From Xanthomonas hortorum pv. cynarae (lineage in GTDB: Bacteria; Pseudomonadota; Gammaproteobacteria; Xanthomonadales; Xanthomonadaceae): a DNA stretch of 39,604 bases. Under the pieces are notes generated by a model. The model worked only from the letters and a program-made list of their open reading frames with translations. It did no database searches and was not told the DNA's origin. The translations under genes and the position numbers were made by a program. This document shows, piece after piece, positions 19,403 to 27,489 of the stretch (its first letter is position 1; each line of letters starts with the position of its first letter). The stretch lies in assembly GCF_002939985.1 (NCBI RefSeq), contig NZ_MDFM01000038.1, positions 1 through 39,604 on the forward strand, given 5' to 3'.

Positions 19403-20656
19403 ATGACGACCAGCCTCCTGTTGGGCGCTCTGTTCAACTTCGCGTTTTTCTATCCGATCATCATGGCCTTCTTCTGGATGATCGGCGGCACGTACTACTA
19501 CCTGCGGCGCGAACGCGGCACGCCCGGTCCTTCATCGCCGCCACCGTTGTCCAGCGAGCCGTTCGTTTCGTTGCTGGTGCCTTGCTACAACGAGGCCAAG
19601 CATGTGGGCGAAACCATCGCCGCGATGAGCGCGCAGAACTATCCGGATTTCGAGATCATCGCCATCAACGATGGCAGCAGCGACAACACGGCCGAAGCGC
19701 TCGACGATCTCACCCACCAGCATCCGCGCCTGCGCGTGGTGCATCTGGAGCAGAACCACGGCAAGGCCAACGCGCTGCGTGTCGGCACGCTGGCATCGCG
19801 CTCGGACTATCTGGTGTGCGTGGATGCCGACGCCATCCTGGACCCCAACGCAACGCGCTGGATGGTGGGCCACCTGATCTCCGGCCCGCGCGTTGGCGGC
19901 GTCACCGGCAACCCGCGCGTGCGTAACCGCACCACCCTAATGGGCCGCATGCAGGTGGGCGAGTTTTCCGCCATCGTGGGGCTGATCAAGCGTGCGCAGC
20001 GGGTCTACGGACGATTGTTCACCGTGTCGGGCGTGATCTGCGCGTTTCGCCGCTCGGCGCTGCATCACGTCGGCTTCTGGTCCGACAACATGGTCACCGA
20101 AGACATCGACATCTCCTGGCGTTTGCAGCTCGACGACTGGGATATCCGCTACGAGCCCAATGCGCTGTGCTGGATCCTGATGCCTGAGACTTTCCGCGGC
20201 CTGTGGATGCAGCGCCTGCGCTGGGCACGCGGTGGCGTGGAAGTGCTGCTGAGCCATGGCCGCCGCGTGTTGTCCTGGCGCAGCCGACGCATGTGGGGCG
20301 TGCTGCTGGAATACGCGCTCAGCCTGGCCTGGGCCTACACCATGTTCTTCATCATCGTGCTGTGGCTGCTGGGCAAGGTCATCACCATGCCGCCTGCGTT
20401 GTACATAGACACCATCCTGCCGCGCTGGCATGGCCTGGTATTGGCAGTGGTCTGCCTGATGCAGTTCGCCACCAGCCTGGTGATCGAACGCCGCTACGAA
20501 AAAGGCTTGGCGCGCCAGTTCTTCTGGGTGATCTGGTACCCCGTCGCCTTCTGGATGATCGGCATGCTCACCGCCGTCATCGCCTTCCCACGTGCCCTGC
20601 TCGCGCGTCGCAGCAAACGCGCCCGCTGGAAAAGCCCCGACCGAGGAATCCAATGA
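19403..20656 (+). CDS. pgaC: PgaC/HmsR, poly-N-acetylglucosamine synthase (GT2)
   Basis: This is an inner-membrane processive glycosyltransferase that polymerises UDP-GlcNAc into PNAG, working with PgaD. One or two N-terminal membrane segments (about 5-30) are followed by the cytosolic GT2 domain. It shows LVPCYNEAKHV, INDGSSDNT, the DxD motif in VDADAILD, the catalytic TED motif in VTEDIDISW, and the product-binding QxxRW motif in QRLRWARG. Three to four membrane helices follow (about 300-400). The ATG is 3 bp after the pgaB stop and the gene overlaps pgaD by ATGA. Activity in this family depends on c-di-GMP sensed through PgaC and PgaD. At 417 aa it is close to E. coli PgaC in length. Confidence 0.95.
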   Translation: MTTSLLLGALFNFAFFYPIIMAFFWMIGGTYYYLRRERGTPGPSSPPPLSSEPFVSLLVPCYNEAKHVGETIAAMSAQNYPDFEIIAINDGSSDNTAEALDDLTHQHPRLRVVHLEQNHGKANALRVGTLASRSDYLVCVDADAILDPNATRWMVGHLISGPRVGGVTGNPRVRNRTTLMGRMQVGEFSAIVGLIKRAQRVYGRLFTVSGVICAFRRSALHHVGFWSDNMVTEDIDISWRLQLDDWDIRYEPNALCWILMPETFRGLWMQRLRWARGGVEVLLSHGRRVLSWRSRRMWGVLLEYALSLAWAYTMFFIIVLWLLGKVITMPPALYIDTILPRWHGLVLAVVCLMQFATSLVIERRYEKGLARQFFWVIWYPVAFWMIGMLTAVIAFPRALLARRSKRARWKSPDRGIQ

Positions 20657-21099
20657 CACCACCCATCATCAACCTGCCACAACGCCTCGGCCGCTCGCGC
20701 CGCCTCGCCTACGGCGCCGCAACCGCCGGCGCCTGGATGATCTACTTCTATCTGTGGGCACCGCTGGCAACGCTGATCGCCTGGTTTTTCGGCCTACGCA
20801 GCGCCTACACGGAGCTGTATCTCAAGCACAACGCACTGGATCCGTTCGCACTCGGCGCCCTGCCGGTGATCGCACTGATGAGCGCCATCACCACCGTCGG
20901 CTGGGCCGAATACAACCGCCTGCGCTTTGCCAAAGCCGATCAACGCAAACGCCGCCGCACCGTGCTCGAACCGGAAGTCGATCAGCGTCTGGGCGTTCCC
21001 GAACAGCTTGGTAGCCTGCTGCGTCATAGCCGTATTTCATCGGTGGCAATGGATAAGTTTGCGCGGCCGGTGGGGGTGCGGGTGGTTAGGCATCGGTGA
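20653..21099 (+). CDS. pgaD: PgaD/HmsS, PNAG synthase accessory membrane protein
   Basis: This small inner-membrane partner (148 aa) of PgaC stabilises the synthase and helps it sense c-di-GMP. Two membrane helices are visible (about 20-50, WMIYFYLWAPLATLIAW, and about 64-85, FALGALPVIALMSAITTVGW), followed by a basic cytoplasmic tail with RLRFAKADQRKRRR. The ATG overlaps the pgaC stop (ATGA). It is longer at the C-terminus than many PgaD proteins, and the tail has no domain I recognise. It closes the operon; no strong hairpin terminator is visible after it. Confidence 0.88.
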   Translation: MTPPIINLPQRLGRSRRLAYGAATAGAWMIYFYLWAPLATLIAWFFGLRSAYTELYLKHNALDPFALGALPVIALMSAITTVGWAEYNRLRFAKADQRKRRRTVLEPEVDQRLGVPEQLGSLLRHSRISSVAMDKFARPVGVRVVRHR

Positions 21100-21377
21100 A
21101 GTGACTCTAGACAAAGAGCTACCAGAGTGACCTTGCATTTCAATGTGCTAAGGCAGGCAACACTTTAGGGAACCTCTCAATAACTCACGGCGTTACGAGA
21201 AACCTTGGGATTTCGCTTGATCGCGGCGGTCTCTCGTGCTGAAAATCAAACACTCGCGAGTGATGGAGATTGCCTCATATGGTGATCAGAAGTTCACGAA
21301 ATATTTACTCAAGGTTTCCCAACGGCACCAGGCTGATAGCAGGTGAAGTCTGCGAAAAATAGCGATTTAAAGTAATT
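21100..21377. other. Intergenic region between pgaD and the Rhs island (convergent ends)
   Basis: This 278-bp AT-richer stretch lies at the left edge of the accessory island. GGGAACCTC at about 21167-21175 resembles some IS ends, and a loosely similar inverted GGTTTCCC occurs near 21314-21321. No gene or good terminator is seen. Confidence 0.5.
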
Positions 21378-22208
21378 CTATTTCGTTGCGCCAAGCTTCT
21401 CAATTGAATCAAGCAACACACTTGGGACATTTCCTTGACAGCCACGGACCATATCCATCAGAAGAGGTAAAGCACGCCGGTCACCTAGTTGCCCTGCTGC
21501 ATCAACAACTGACAAGCTAACGTCGTTATCTTTAAGTGCACTTAATAACGCAGGAACAACACTCGTATCACCAAGTTTGGCCAGCGCTGTTATCGCTGTT
21601 TCACGAACTTCCCGACTTGAATGTTCTGTAAGCTCAGCCAGTCTTTTTCTAATCAGATTATTCGAGACATTGGAGCCGTTGGCCAACCCCAGTGCGGCCC
21701 ACTCTGCGACTTCCCGATCTTGATCGTGAGATAAATAAATAAGAAGCTTAGCTGTTTCCGGCGTGTCAATTTGACCAGCCGCAAACGCTACGCTCGCTCT
21801 CACTTCTTTTTCTTGGTCTAGTGCCCCAGCAGACAAAGCTTGTAATTTTTCGACCGCGTTCAAATGACCAAGCGCAGAAGCTGCTGAAGATCTCACTAGG
21901 CCTTGAGAATCGCCCTCCAGCATATCGGATAGAATGTTTATAACGATATTTCTTGAGTACAAGTCCAATCCAGGCAACTGCCCCATAACGAACGCAGCAA
22001 CCTCTCTCTGATCAGAAGAAGGACTATTTGCCAACTTGAGAGCGAGCTGCAACGTAGATTTTTCGCCGCTGCTGTGCAATATCCTGGCAGCTGCATATCT
22101 GCGATCACGGGAATCAGACTCTAACTCCTGATGCAACTGATCAAGAGTTGCGTCTCGAAGCTCGCTCCAAAGTTTAAAGTCCAGCTCATCCTGATCATTT
22201 TCCTGCAT
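21378..22208 (-). CDS. HEAT-repeat protein, probable immunity partner of the Rhs toxin
   Basis: This is a 276-residue all-helical protein made almost entirely of HEAT/PBS-type repeats of about 30 residues, for example SSREVRETAITALAKLGD, KEVRASVAFAAGQID and DREVAEWAALGLANGS. Six or seven repeats are visible from about residue 25 to 255. It has no signal peptide or membrane segment, so it is cytosolic. The ATG at 22208 (AGGATAAGACA upstream) is preferred over an earlier in-frame start at 22268 inside the rhs gene. It begins 17 bp after the rhs stop on the same strand and is low in GC like the toxin tail. A small gene directly after a polymorphic toxin is normally its immunity gene, and HEAT-type repeat proteins are known in such positions. 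The function is inferred from position, not from a characterised homologue. Confidence 0.75.
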   Translation of the reverse strand: MQENDQDELDFKLWSELRDATLDQLHQELESDSRDRRYAAARILHSSGEKSTLQLALKLANSPSSDQREVAAFVMGQLPGLDLYSRNIVINILSDMLEGDSQGLVRSSAASALGHLNAVEKLQALSAGALDQEKEVRASVAFAAGQIDTPETAKLLIYLSHDQDREVAEWAALGLANGSNVSNNLIRKRLAELTEHSSREVRETAITALAKLGDTSVVPALLSALKDNDVSLSVVDAAGQLGDRRALPLLMDMVRGCQGNVPSVLLDSIEKLGATK

Positions 22209-22225
22209 TGTCTTATCCTGGAAAT

Positions 22226-25009
22226 TTAACAGCGGTCTTTTGAAATTCTTGAAGGCCTGCAACCCCAAGCCTTTTGTGTTGCCTTTGCTGCTTTTGCAGG
22301 AATCACTCCACTATCAATCAATTGCTGTAAAACCTCACAACGATCCGGACGTTTGCGACCAGCAAGAACGGCATCGCTTTGAATTCTTGAAACAATCTGA
22401 ACAACTCCGCTGTCAGCCTGATTCCCTGGAGAAGCCATTAGATGAACCAGATCGAATACCGGGCTTAACGGATTACCCCTGTAATCGCCAAAGCTTCCGT
22501 CTACCGTGAGTTCACTAGGATTCTGAAGAGCATGGCCACTCAATGCCGTTGCGCCTGTGATAGCCGGATTAGCACTTAGAGAGATTGCCTGCTGACCGTC
22601 AACATCCTTCCAAGAGTATGGCGCATTCTTTACATAACCATACAAATTCAGCCCACCGCCTTGACCGATGGGGTCGCTTTGAGTGTAGCGCCCGGAAGAT
22701 GTGTCGTATTCACGATAATAGTTCTGGTTTAGTCCACTGAAAGAATCATAGCGCTGCCCAGGAAATCGCATGTTTAGTAAAAAATTCGAACCATCTTTGT
22801 CTGCATCTTGATCAGGATTGGTAAGGCCAAATGCCTCACTCTTCAAATTCCACGCCCACACTGCCGTATTGCGCGCCGGATCAATCACTACACGCGGGCT
22901 ACCCAGGTGATCAGGCTCGATGTAGGCCAATTTGGCATCAGCACCGGTGACGCCCACCGGCATGTCGTCAAGCCAGATCGCTTGCTGCAGTGGCTTGCCG
23001 GCATTGTCGTAATCACCCATCCAGTGGCCGGACTCATCATAGAGCGTGTAAGTATTTGCAGTACCGAGGAAGCGACGGACCTGCTCGCCCTTGCCGTTGT
23101 AACGGTACTCGCGTACCACTACGCCATTGCGCTTGACTTGGCTCATACGGCCGGTCACGTCGTAAACGAATTCGCGCTCGGTTCCGTTGATCGAGGTGGT
23201 ATCGCCTACGGCGTTGTAGACACGTGGTGCCCCACCTACCTTGATTAGGCGATGGCTGTTTGCCTCGTAGGTGTAAGCGACTTCGCCGGCTGCCGATTTA
23301 CTGCTCTGACGGTTACCTGTCTTATCGTAGGTGTAGCCATCCAGTACCGTGCCGGTCACGCCGTCCTTGAACTCCGTCAACCGGCCAAGCGGGTCATAGC
23401 CCAGCGTGACCTCCGCAACAGTGCCGCCGGCCGGGGTCAGCTTGGACAGATTGCCGACCGGGTCGAAACCAAAACCGACATCCAGACCTCCGGCGCTCGT
23501 GTCCTGAATTGCTTTCGGGCGATAGTCCTGATCATAGGCACGCGTCAGTACACGACCGTTACCGTACGTCCAGCCTGCGATTGGACCAAGCGGAAGATAG
23601 CTGGCGTTTTTCAAGAGAATTTGGCGAGCGCCCGTTGCGGGGGTATAGCCCACTTCGGTGGCTTGACCCAGCCCGTTGCGGACGTAATCCACCTTGGCGC
23701 CGTCCGGGTAGATAACGCTCGCCAGACGACCCGACGCGGTGTAGCCATAGCGCAGCGTGAAAGCCTTGCCGTTGGTGGTCTGCAGCTTGCGCACCAGATC
23801 GCCGAAACTGTTGTAGCAATACTCGGTCGCCCCGCTGCTATCCTTGATGGACGCCAAGCGGCCAGTCGCAAATGTCTCTCCTGCCTGGCAGCTGGCCGGT
23901 ACAGAGTCGTAGCTATAAATGACATTGAAGGTGCTGGTCGGATAGCTCAGCTTGGTCAATCGTCCCAACGCGTCGTAGCTTGAACTGATTTTGACCCCGC
24001 GGGCAGTCGCTTCGAGTGTACGGTTACCGGCGGCATCATAGCTGTAGGTCGTTGCGCCAGTATCCGGACTAATCAGCTTGCTGAGGTCGCCGAGGCTGTT
24101 GTAATCGTAACGAGTAGTCAGGCCCTTAGGGTCGATGAAAGCGGTCACGCGGTCCAGCGCATCCATTTGTTGCGTTGTCTCCACCGCCAGCCCGCCTACA
24201 TCCTGAAGCGTATGTGCGACACGGCGCAAAGGATCGGGATCCAACTGTGTCTTGCGACCCAGTGCATCGGTCATCAACTTTAGATCACCGTTGAGATCAT
24301 ACGAAAAATCAGTCGGATTAGCAGACGCATCCGCCTGTGTCTGCAATTGTCCTAGCTTGTTGTAAATGCGAGTTAGAGTTTTCTTGACATTGCCGGATGG
24401 ATCTTTGACATCTTCCTTCAGCCGATTTCCTGCAACATCCAGCGAATAATGCAAATTATTACCAGCACCGTCAGTTATGTCTGTCAAACGGTGCGCCGCA
24501 TCATAGTCATACGTCACTACGTCGCCATCAGGCCCGATAACCTGACTGACGTTGCCTGTCTCGTCGTACTTGATTATCGTTACACGATCCCGGGCAGAAG
24601 CACCGCCACTGGCATCGGACCTGGTGATCTTGGACGTCAGCCATCCGCGAGGCGAGTAGCCAAAGTCAGTCGTGACCCCGTTTGAATCGAGAACCCGTGC
24701 CGGCCTCCCATTGCTGTCATATGACGCATAAGTGGTGACCTGTCCTAACGCATCTGTGATTTGAAAGAGGTCACCAACCCGGTGGCATTGCCCGCCTACC
24801 GTGCCACATCCAGATTCATCACTAGAGCTGAAGTAGCGGTATGCCTTGACATCGCTCACATCTGTAAGAGGCCCGTCTACCGAGAGAACCAAGCCGACCT
24901 GCGGACAATTGACTGCGTCGACTTTTTCACAGTAGCTTGTGCGCCACTGACGGACGCCAGCAGGTGCATTTGCCGCGCTTCCACACACGTAGGAAATACC
25001 TGTCGTCAC
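22226..25009 (-). CDS. Rhs/YD-repeat polymorphic toxin, 3' part with C-terminal toxin, downstream of an in-frame amber codon
   Basis: This is the distal two-thirds of a secreted Rhs protein, in the same frame as the upstream part. YD repeats (TxYxYDxxGN type, such as TTYSYDAAGNRT and YTYDKTGNRQ) cover about residues 70-660 and in this family build the shell that encloses the toxin. The Rhs core motif follows (YYREYDTSSGRYTQSDPIGQGGG, then LNLYGYVKNAPYSWKDVDG). After the core come 122 residues (DNA 22229-22594) forming a variable toxin tip. It has three cysteines and the distinctive features RPDRCEVLQ and QKAWGCRPSR near its end. I do not recognise the toxin family. No ribosome site precedes the first GTG, so this half probably needs readthrough of the TAG at 25037-25039 or is dead. 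Confidence 0.85.
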   Translation of the reverse strand: MTTGISYVCGSAANAPAGVRQWRTSYCEKVDAVNCPQVGLVLSVDGPLTDVSDVKAYRYFSSSDESGCGTVGGQCHRVGDLFQITDALGQVTTYASYDSNGRPARVLDSNGVTTDFGYSPRGWLTSKITRSDASGGASARDRVTIIKYDETGNVSQVIGPDGDVVTYDYDAAHRLTDITDGAGNNLHYSLDVAGNRLKEDVKDPSGNVKKTLTRIYNKLGQLQTQADASANPTDFSYDLNGDLKLMTDALGRKTQLDPDPLRRVAHTLQDVGGLAVETTQQMDALDRVTAFIDPKGLTTRYDYNSLGDLSKLISPDTGATTYSYDAAGNRTLEATARGVKISSSYDALGRLTKLSYPTSTFNVIYSYDSVPASCQAGETFATGRLASIKDSSGATEYCYNSFGDLVRKLQTTNGKAFTLRYGYTASGRLASVIYPDGAKVDYVRNGLGQATEVGYTPATGARQILLKNASYLPLGPIAGWTYGNGRVLTRAYDQDYRPKAIQDTSAGGLDVGFGFDPVGNLSKLTPAGGTVAEVTLGYDPLGRLTEFKDGVTGTVLDGYTYDKTGNRQSSKSAAGEVAYTYEANSHRLIKVGGAPRVYNAVGDTTSINGTEREFVYDVTGRMSQVKRNGVVVREYRYNGKGEQVRRFLGTANTYTLYDESGHWMGDYDNAGKPLQQAIWLDDMPVGVTGADAKLAYIEPDHLGSPRVVIDPARNTAVWAWNLKSEAFGLTNPDQDADKDGSNFLLNMRFPGQRYDSFSGLNQNYYREYDTSSGRYTQSDPIGQGGGLNLYGYVKNAPYSWKDVDGQQAISLSANPAITGATALSGHALQNPSELTVDGSFGDYRGNPLSPVFDLVHLMASPGNQADSGVVQIVSRIQSDAVLAGRKRPDRCEVLQQLIDSGVIPAKAAKATQKAWGCRPSRISKDRC
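22229..22594 (-). other. Variable C-terminal toxin tip of the Rhs protein
   Basis: This segment encodes the 122 residues after the conserved Rhs core. Composition and GC differ from the repeat shell. The last 45 residues hold three Cys and many Lys/Arg (RKRPDRCEVLQ, AKATQKAWGCRPSR, SKDRC). No catalytic signature that I can name is present. The boundary is set by the end of the core motif KDVDG. Confidence 0.6.
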
Positions 25010-25036
25010 AGCGGTGTTGATCTCGCAACTGGCGGT

Positions 25037-25039
25037 CTA
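25037..25039 (-). other. In-frame amber codon splitting the rhs gene
   Basis: The minus strand reads AAC GTT AGC GGT TTG TAG ACC GCC AGT TGC GAG ATC. The same frame continues without another stop to 22226. Codon ends 25039 and 25009 are in the same phase, so no frameshift is involved. Confidence 0.85.
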
Positions 25040-26704
25040 CAAACCGCTAACGTTGTAAGCCCATTTCGATTTCGCCTTGACTGCATTACTAGCGTCAAGA
25101 ACAGTTCGTTCAAGCGGTTCACGTATAGCCGTGTCCCAGACAGTATTTATAGTTCTCTGTTGCGCAGAGCCTACCGCATCAACCTGCTGCTGAAGCAAAC
25201 CATTGGTATCGAAGCTGGTCTGCGTTTTGTTACCCTGAAAATCCATCGTAGACGCTATGTAACCATTCGCATCGTATGTAATGGTCTTGTACGGTTGGTT
25301 GCATTGCGTGCCGCAAGGCAAACCAGAGCTTGCAAAACGGATTGCGCCGGTCGCAGCATCAACAAACTTCAAGTAACTACGCACACCTAAGGGGCCAATC
25401 ACAGAAGAATTGACTATTCCATTAGTGGAATATGCGTCGTAATCAATTTTCGTAGTGTCAACTCCACCAGCAAATGATGCAGAGGTTGCTTTTCTCGATG
25501 ATTGATATGTGATCGTTTCATACCTAACACCTTTTTCATCAATTACGCCGGTCAGCACACCAGGAAGCTTATTCCCTGCCGTAAAGCTGCTCTCATTGTA
25601 AAGATAGCCGATCGATTTTCCATCGGGGTATTTCACCGAAGCAAGGTATCCATTTGCGTCATATGAGTAAAATATCCTGCCTTTATCAGGTAGCGTTACT
25701 CCAGCCAATTTTGACGCACTATCGTAATCAAAGAGCATTTGCCGGCCGCTTCTATCGGCCACACTCAAAAGAATTCCGCCGCCCACACCTGTAGCATCAG
25801 GGAGGCTGTAGGTCAGTAAATACACCCTCTGACCTGCCTTATCGTAGACCTCCTGCAAGAGACCCTTTGCGTCATAAATCTCTGTCTGCTGCGTCGCTGA
25901 AATCGCCAATGCGAAGCCTGCTCCGTCGGGCCGTTCGACAAGCGTCTCTGAGTAATCAGCACTAGCCTTCCATACTCCGTTAGTCAGCTGGAACGTCACC
26001 GAGCTTCCATCTGGACGATAAGCATTGATCGCTTGAGTGTCAGTTACCGCGCTCGTAGAGCGCTGAATCTCCAGACTCCGATCAAAGAAATGGCGCCACT
26101 GCTGCCCCATTGAGGTCGAGGAAACCGACAACGAGCTGTTGTAAAATCGACGAAACACAAGACCATTCGGGTTATCGTAGTCTGTATCTTGACGATAAAA
26201 ATTCCCTGTCGCGGTATTGATTGGATCGCCTTCAAAAACTGATCCAGGTTTGTTCGCCACGGCAGCACTATCACGGCTACCGCGTGGGCCAGTTCCGTCC
26301 CTGCCAGCGCCAAGACCGCCGCTACAGGGCATGCTGCAGCTGCCAAGATTTTTCTTTGGCGAGCCCACTGCATACTTTGTCGCTTCCACGAAATAGCCCA
26401 GTCCGGTTGGGTCATTGGGCCACATCACAAACGCGCCAGTTGTGGTTGCGCTATATTTGACAACTGGCCAAGACGAACAACCCTGAGGTTTCGACATGCA
26501 ACCTTTGGTCATTTGCCCAACCAGCCACTCGGCGCCCGCGCTCGCTGAACCAAATGAACGATTTCCATAGATCGAATTAACGTAATACGGCGCGCCGTAG
26601 TAAGACGCAGCACTCACGTCAACTGACGTTACCGATAACAAACCTATTAGCATTAGAACGAACAGGCGAAAAGCCTTAATACCTTCCGATGGCATGATAT
26701 TCAC
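25037..26704 (-). CDS. Rhs/YD-repeat polymorphic toxin, N-terminal part ending at an in-frame amber codon
   Basis: This is the N-terminal third of an Rhs-type exported toxin. GTG at 26704 has GGGAG about six bases upstream; an ATG at 26695 is the alternative. A Sec signal peptide is clear (about 1-32, KAFRLFVLMLIGLLSV, cleavage near VSA-A). No PAAR or other type VI adaptor is present, so export differs from classic T6SS Rhs proteins. Residues about 35-150 are a Cys-containing N-terminal region. At about 159 the DUF6531-type entry motif GDPINTATGNF begins, followed by YD repeats (GRIFYSYDANGYLASVKYPDG). The frame ends at TAG (25037-25039) but continues open in the same frame to 22226, giving 1492 codons in total with TAG as codon 556. 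The stop is therefore probably a recent nonsense mutation or a site of readthrough. Confidence 0.88.
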   Translation of the reverse strand: MNIMPSEGIKAFRLFVLMLIGLLSVTSVDVSAASYYGAPYYVNSIYGNRSFGSASAGAEWLVGQMTKGCMSKPQGCSSWPVVKYSATTTGAFVMWPNDPTGLGYFVEATKYAVGSPKKNLGSCSMPCSGGLGAGRDGTGPRGSRDSAAVANKPGSVFEGDPINTATGNFYRQDTDYDNPNGLVFRRFYNSSLSVSSTSMGQQWRHFFDRSLEIQRSTSAVTDTQAINAYRPDGSSVTFQLTNGVWKASADYSETLVERPDGAGFALAISATQQTEIYDAKGLLQEVYDKAGQRVYLLTYSLPDATGVGGGILLSVADRSGRQMLFDYDSASKLAGVTLPDKGRIFYSYDANGYLASVKYPDGKSIGYLYNESSFTAGNKLPGVLTGVIDEKGVRYETITYQSSRKATSASFAGGVDTTKIDYDAYSTNGIVNSSVIGPLGVRSYLKFVDAATGAIRFASSGLPCGTQCNQPYKTITYDANGYIASTMDFQGNKTQTSFDTNGLLQQQVDAVGSAQQRTINTVWDTAIREPLERTVLDASNAVKAKSKWAYNVSGL

Positions 26705-26833
26705 ATCACTCTCCCTGTGATTAAAATTTTAGTTTATAGTGTGCTCGATACTACCTAGGATAGATGTCGGAAATTTGACACTACTTCCTACGCAGCCTAC
26801 TGACCCGCTTGGCGCGCGTCAAGGCGTGCAGCG

Positions 26834-27115
26834 ATGGTTAGGCAGATGCAGACATTCACTCCCCACTGCGTTAACTGTTTCGACGAAACCGGCCTGGTGC
26901 AGTTAGGCACCCCGCATTTCCCGAACGTCATTGCCCTAAACTCGCACGATAGTGCCTTTGCTGAGGAGCCTCTGCGCGATAAACCTGCCCCCGAGTAGCA
27001 AGCCAGGTACGCAACGAGCGCCTTCACCCTCTCCACCGCGCACTACAAAGATCGCGAGCGCACCAGCCTTGCCAACGACCTAAAATTCTTGGCCAAGCGC
27101 AGACGTAAGGTGTAG
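26834..27115 (+). pseudogene. Possible small gene remnant with one internal stop
   Basis: On the plus strand, ATG at 26834 (or 26846) opens a frame reading TFTPHCVNCFDETGLVQLG. It meets one TAG at 26996-26998 and resumes in frame to TAG at 27113-27115 with HYKDRERTSLANDLKFLAK and a basic end (KRRRKV). The amino-acid makeup looks protein-like, including a CxxC. I do not recognise a family, and the short length means chance cannot be excluded. Confidence 0.25.
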
Positions 27116-27251
27116 AAGCTGAGAGCTATGCGGCGTGTAATAGCATTTCGCGCCGTGAGGTCATGATGGGCGGATTGGCAAAAACTGCGTGTACGAGACA
27201 CGGAGGCGTGCGCAAGCTAGTCAGTCCCATCCTAACGTGACCAATGTTGCC

Positions 27252-27264
27252 GGTGCAGCGCACC
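27252..27264 (-). terminator. Weak hairpin downstream of tRNA-Arg
   Basis: GGTGC-AGC-GCACC forms a five-pair stem starting 15 bases beyond the tRNA CCA end, on the tRNA strand. No T-tract follows, so terminator function is doubtful. Confidence 0.25.
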
Positions 27265-27278
27265 AAGCGCTTGATTCC

Positions 27279-27355
27279 TGGTGACCCCGGCCCGATTCGA
27301 ACGGGCGACCTTCCCCTTAGGAGGGGGACGCTCTATCCAGCTGAGCTACGGGGCC
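27279..27355 (-). tRNA. tRNA-Arg (anticodon CCT)
   Basis: Read on the minus strand from 27355, a full cloverleaf is visible. The acceptor arms are GGCCCCG and CGGGGTC (one G-T pair), the D-arm contains AGCTCAGCTGGATAGAGC, the anticodon loop is CTCCTAA with CCT at 34-36, and the T-arm contains GTTCGAATC. Discriminator A and an encoded CCA follow (27281-27279). Total length is 77 nt. It reads AGG codons. Its 3' end faces the low-GC Rhs island, a common arrangement for integration hot spots. Confidence 0.95.
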
Positions 27356-27489
27356 AAGGGCGGCATTGTCGCACGATCGTTGCGATTGCCAAGCCGGTGG
27401 GTGGTCGGCGGAGCCTGCTAAAATCGGCGGCTACCCGTGTCGCGGGTGGCCCTGTCCGCTGCGCGACCGTCCCGACCTTTGGAGATCCC

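Larger units (their letters stand above)
26705..27278. other. Intergenic region between the rhs gene and tRNA-Arg
   Basis: These 574 bp hold the promoter region of rhs (AT-rich part, 26705-26790), a possible gene remnant at 26834-27115, and a weak hairpin next to the tRNA. No direct repeat of the tRNA 3' end was found by eye. Confidence 0.55.

Noticed and set aside
27279..27355. Attachment-site duplication of the tRNA 3' end
   Set aside because: I looked for a copy of the tRNA 3' end around 21100-21400 and elsewhere in the island and found none by eye.
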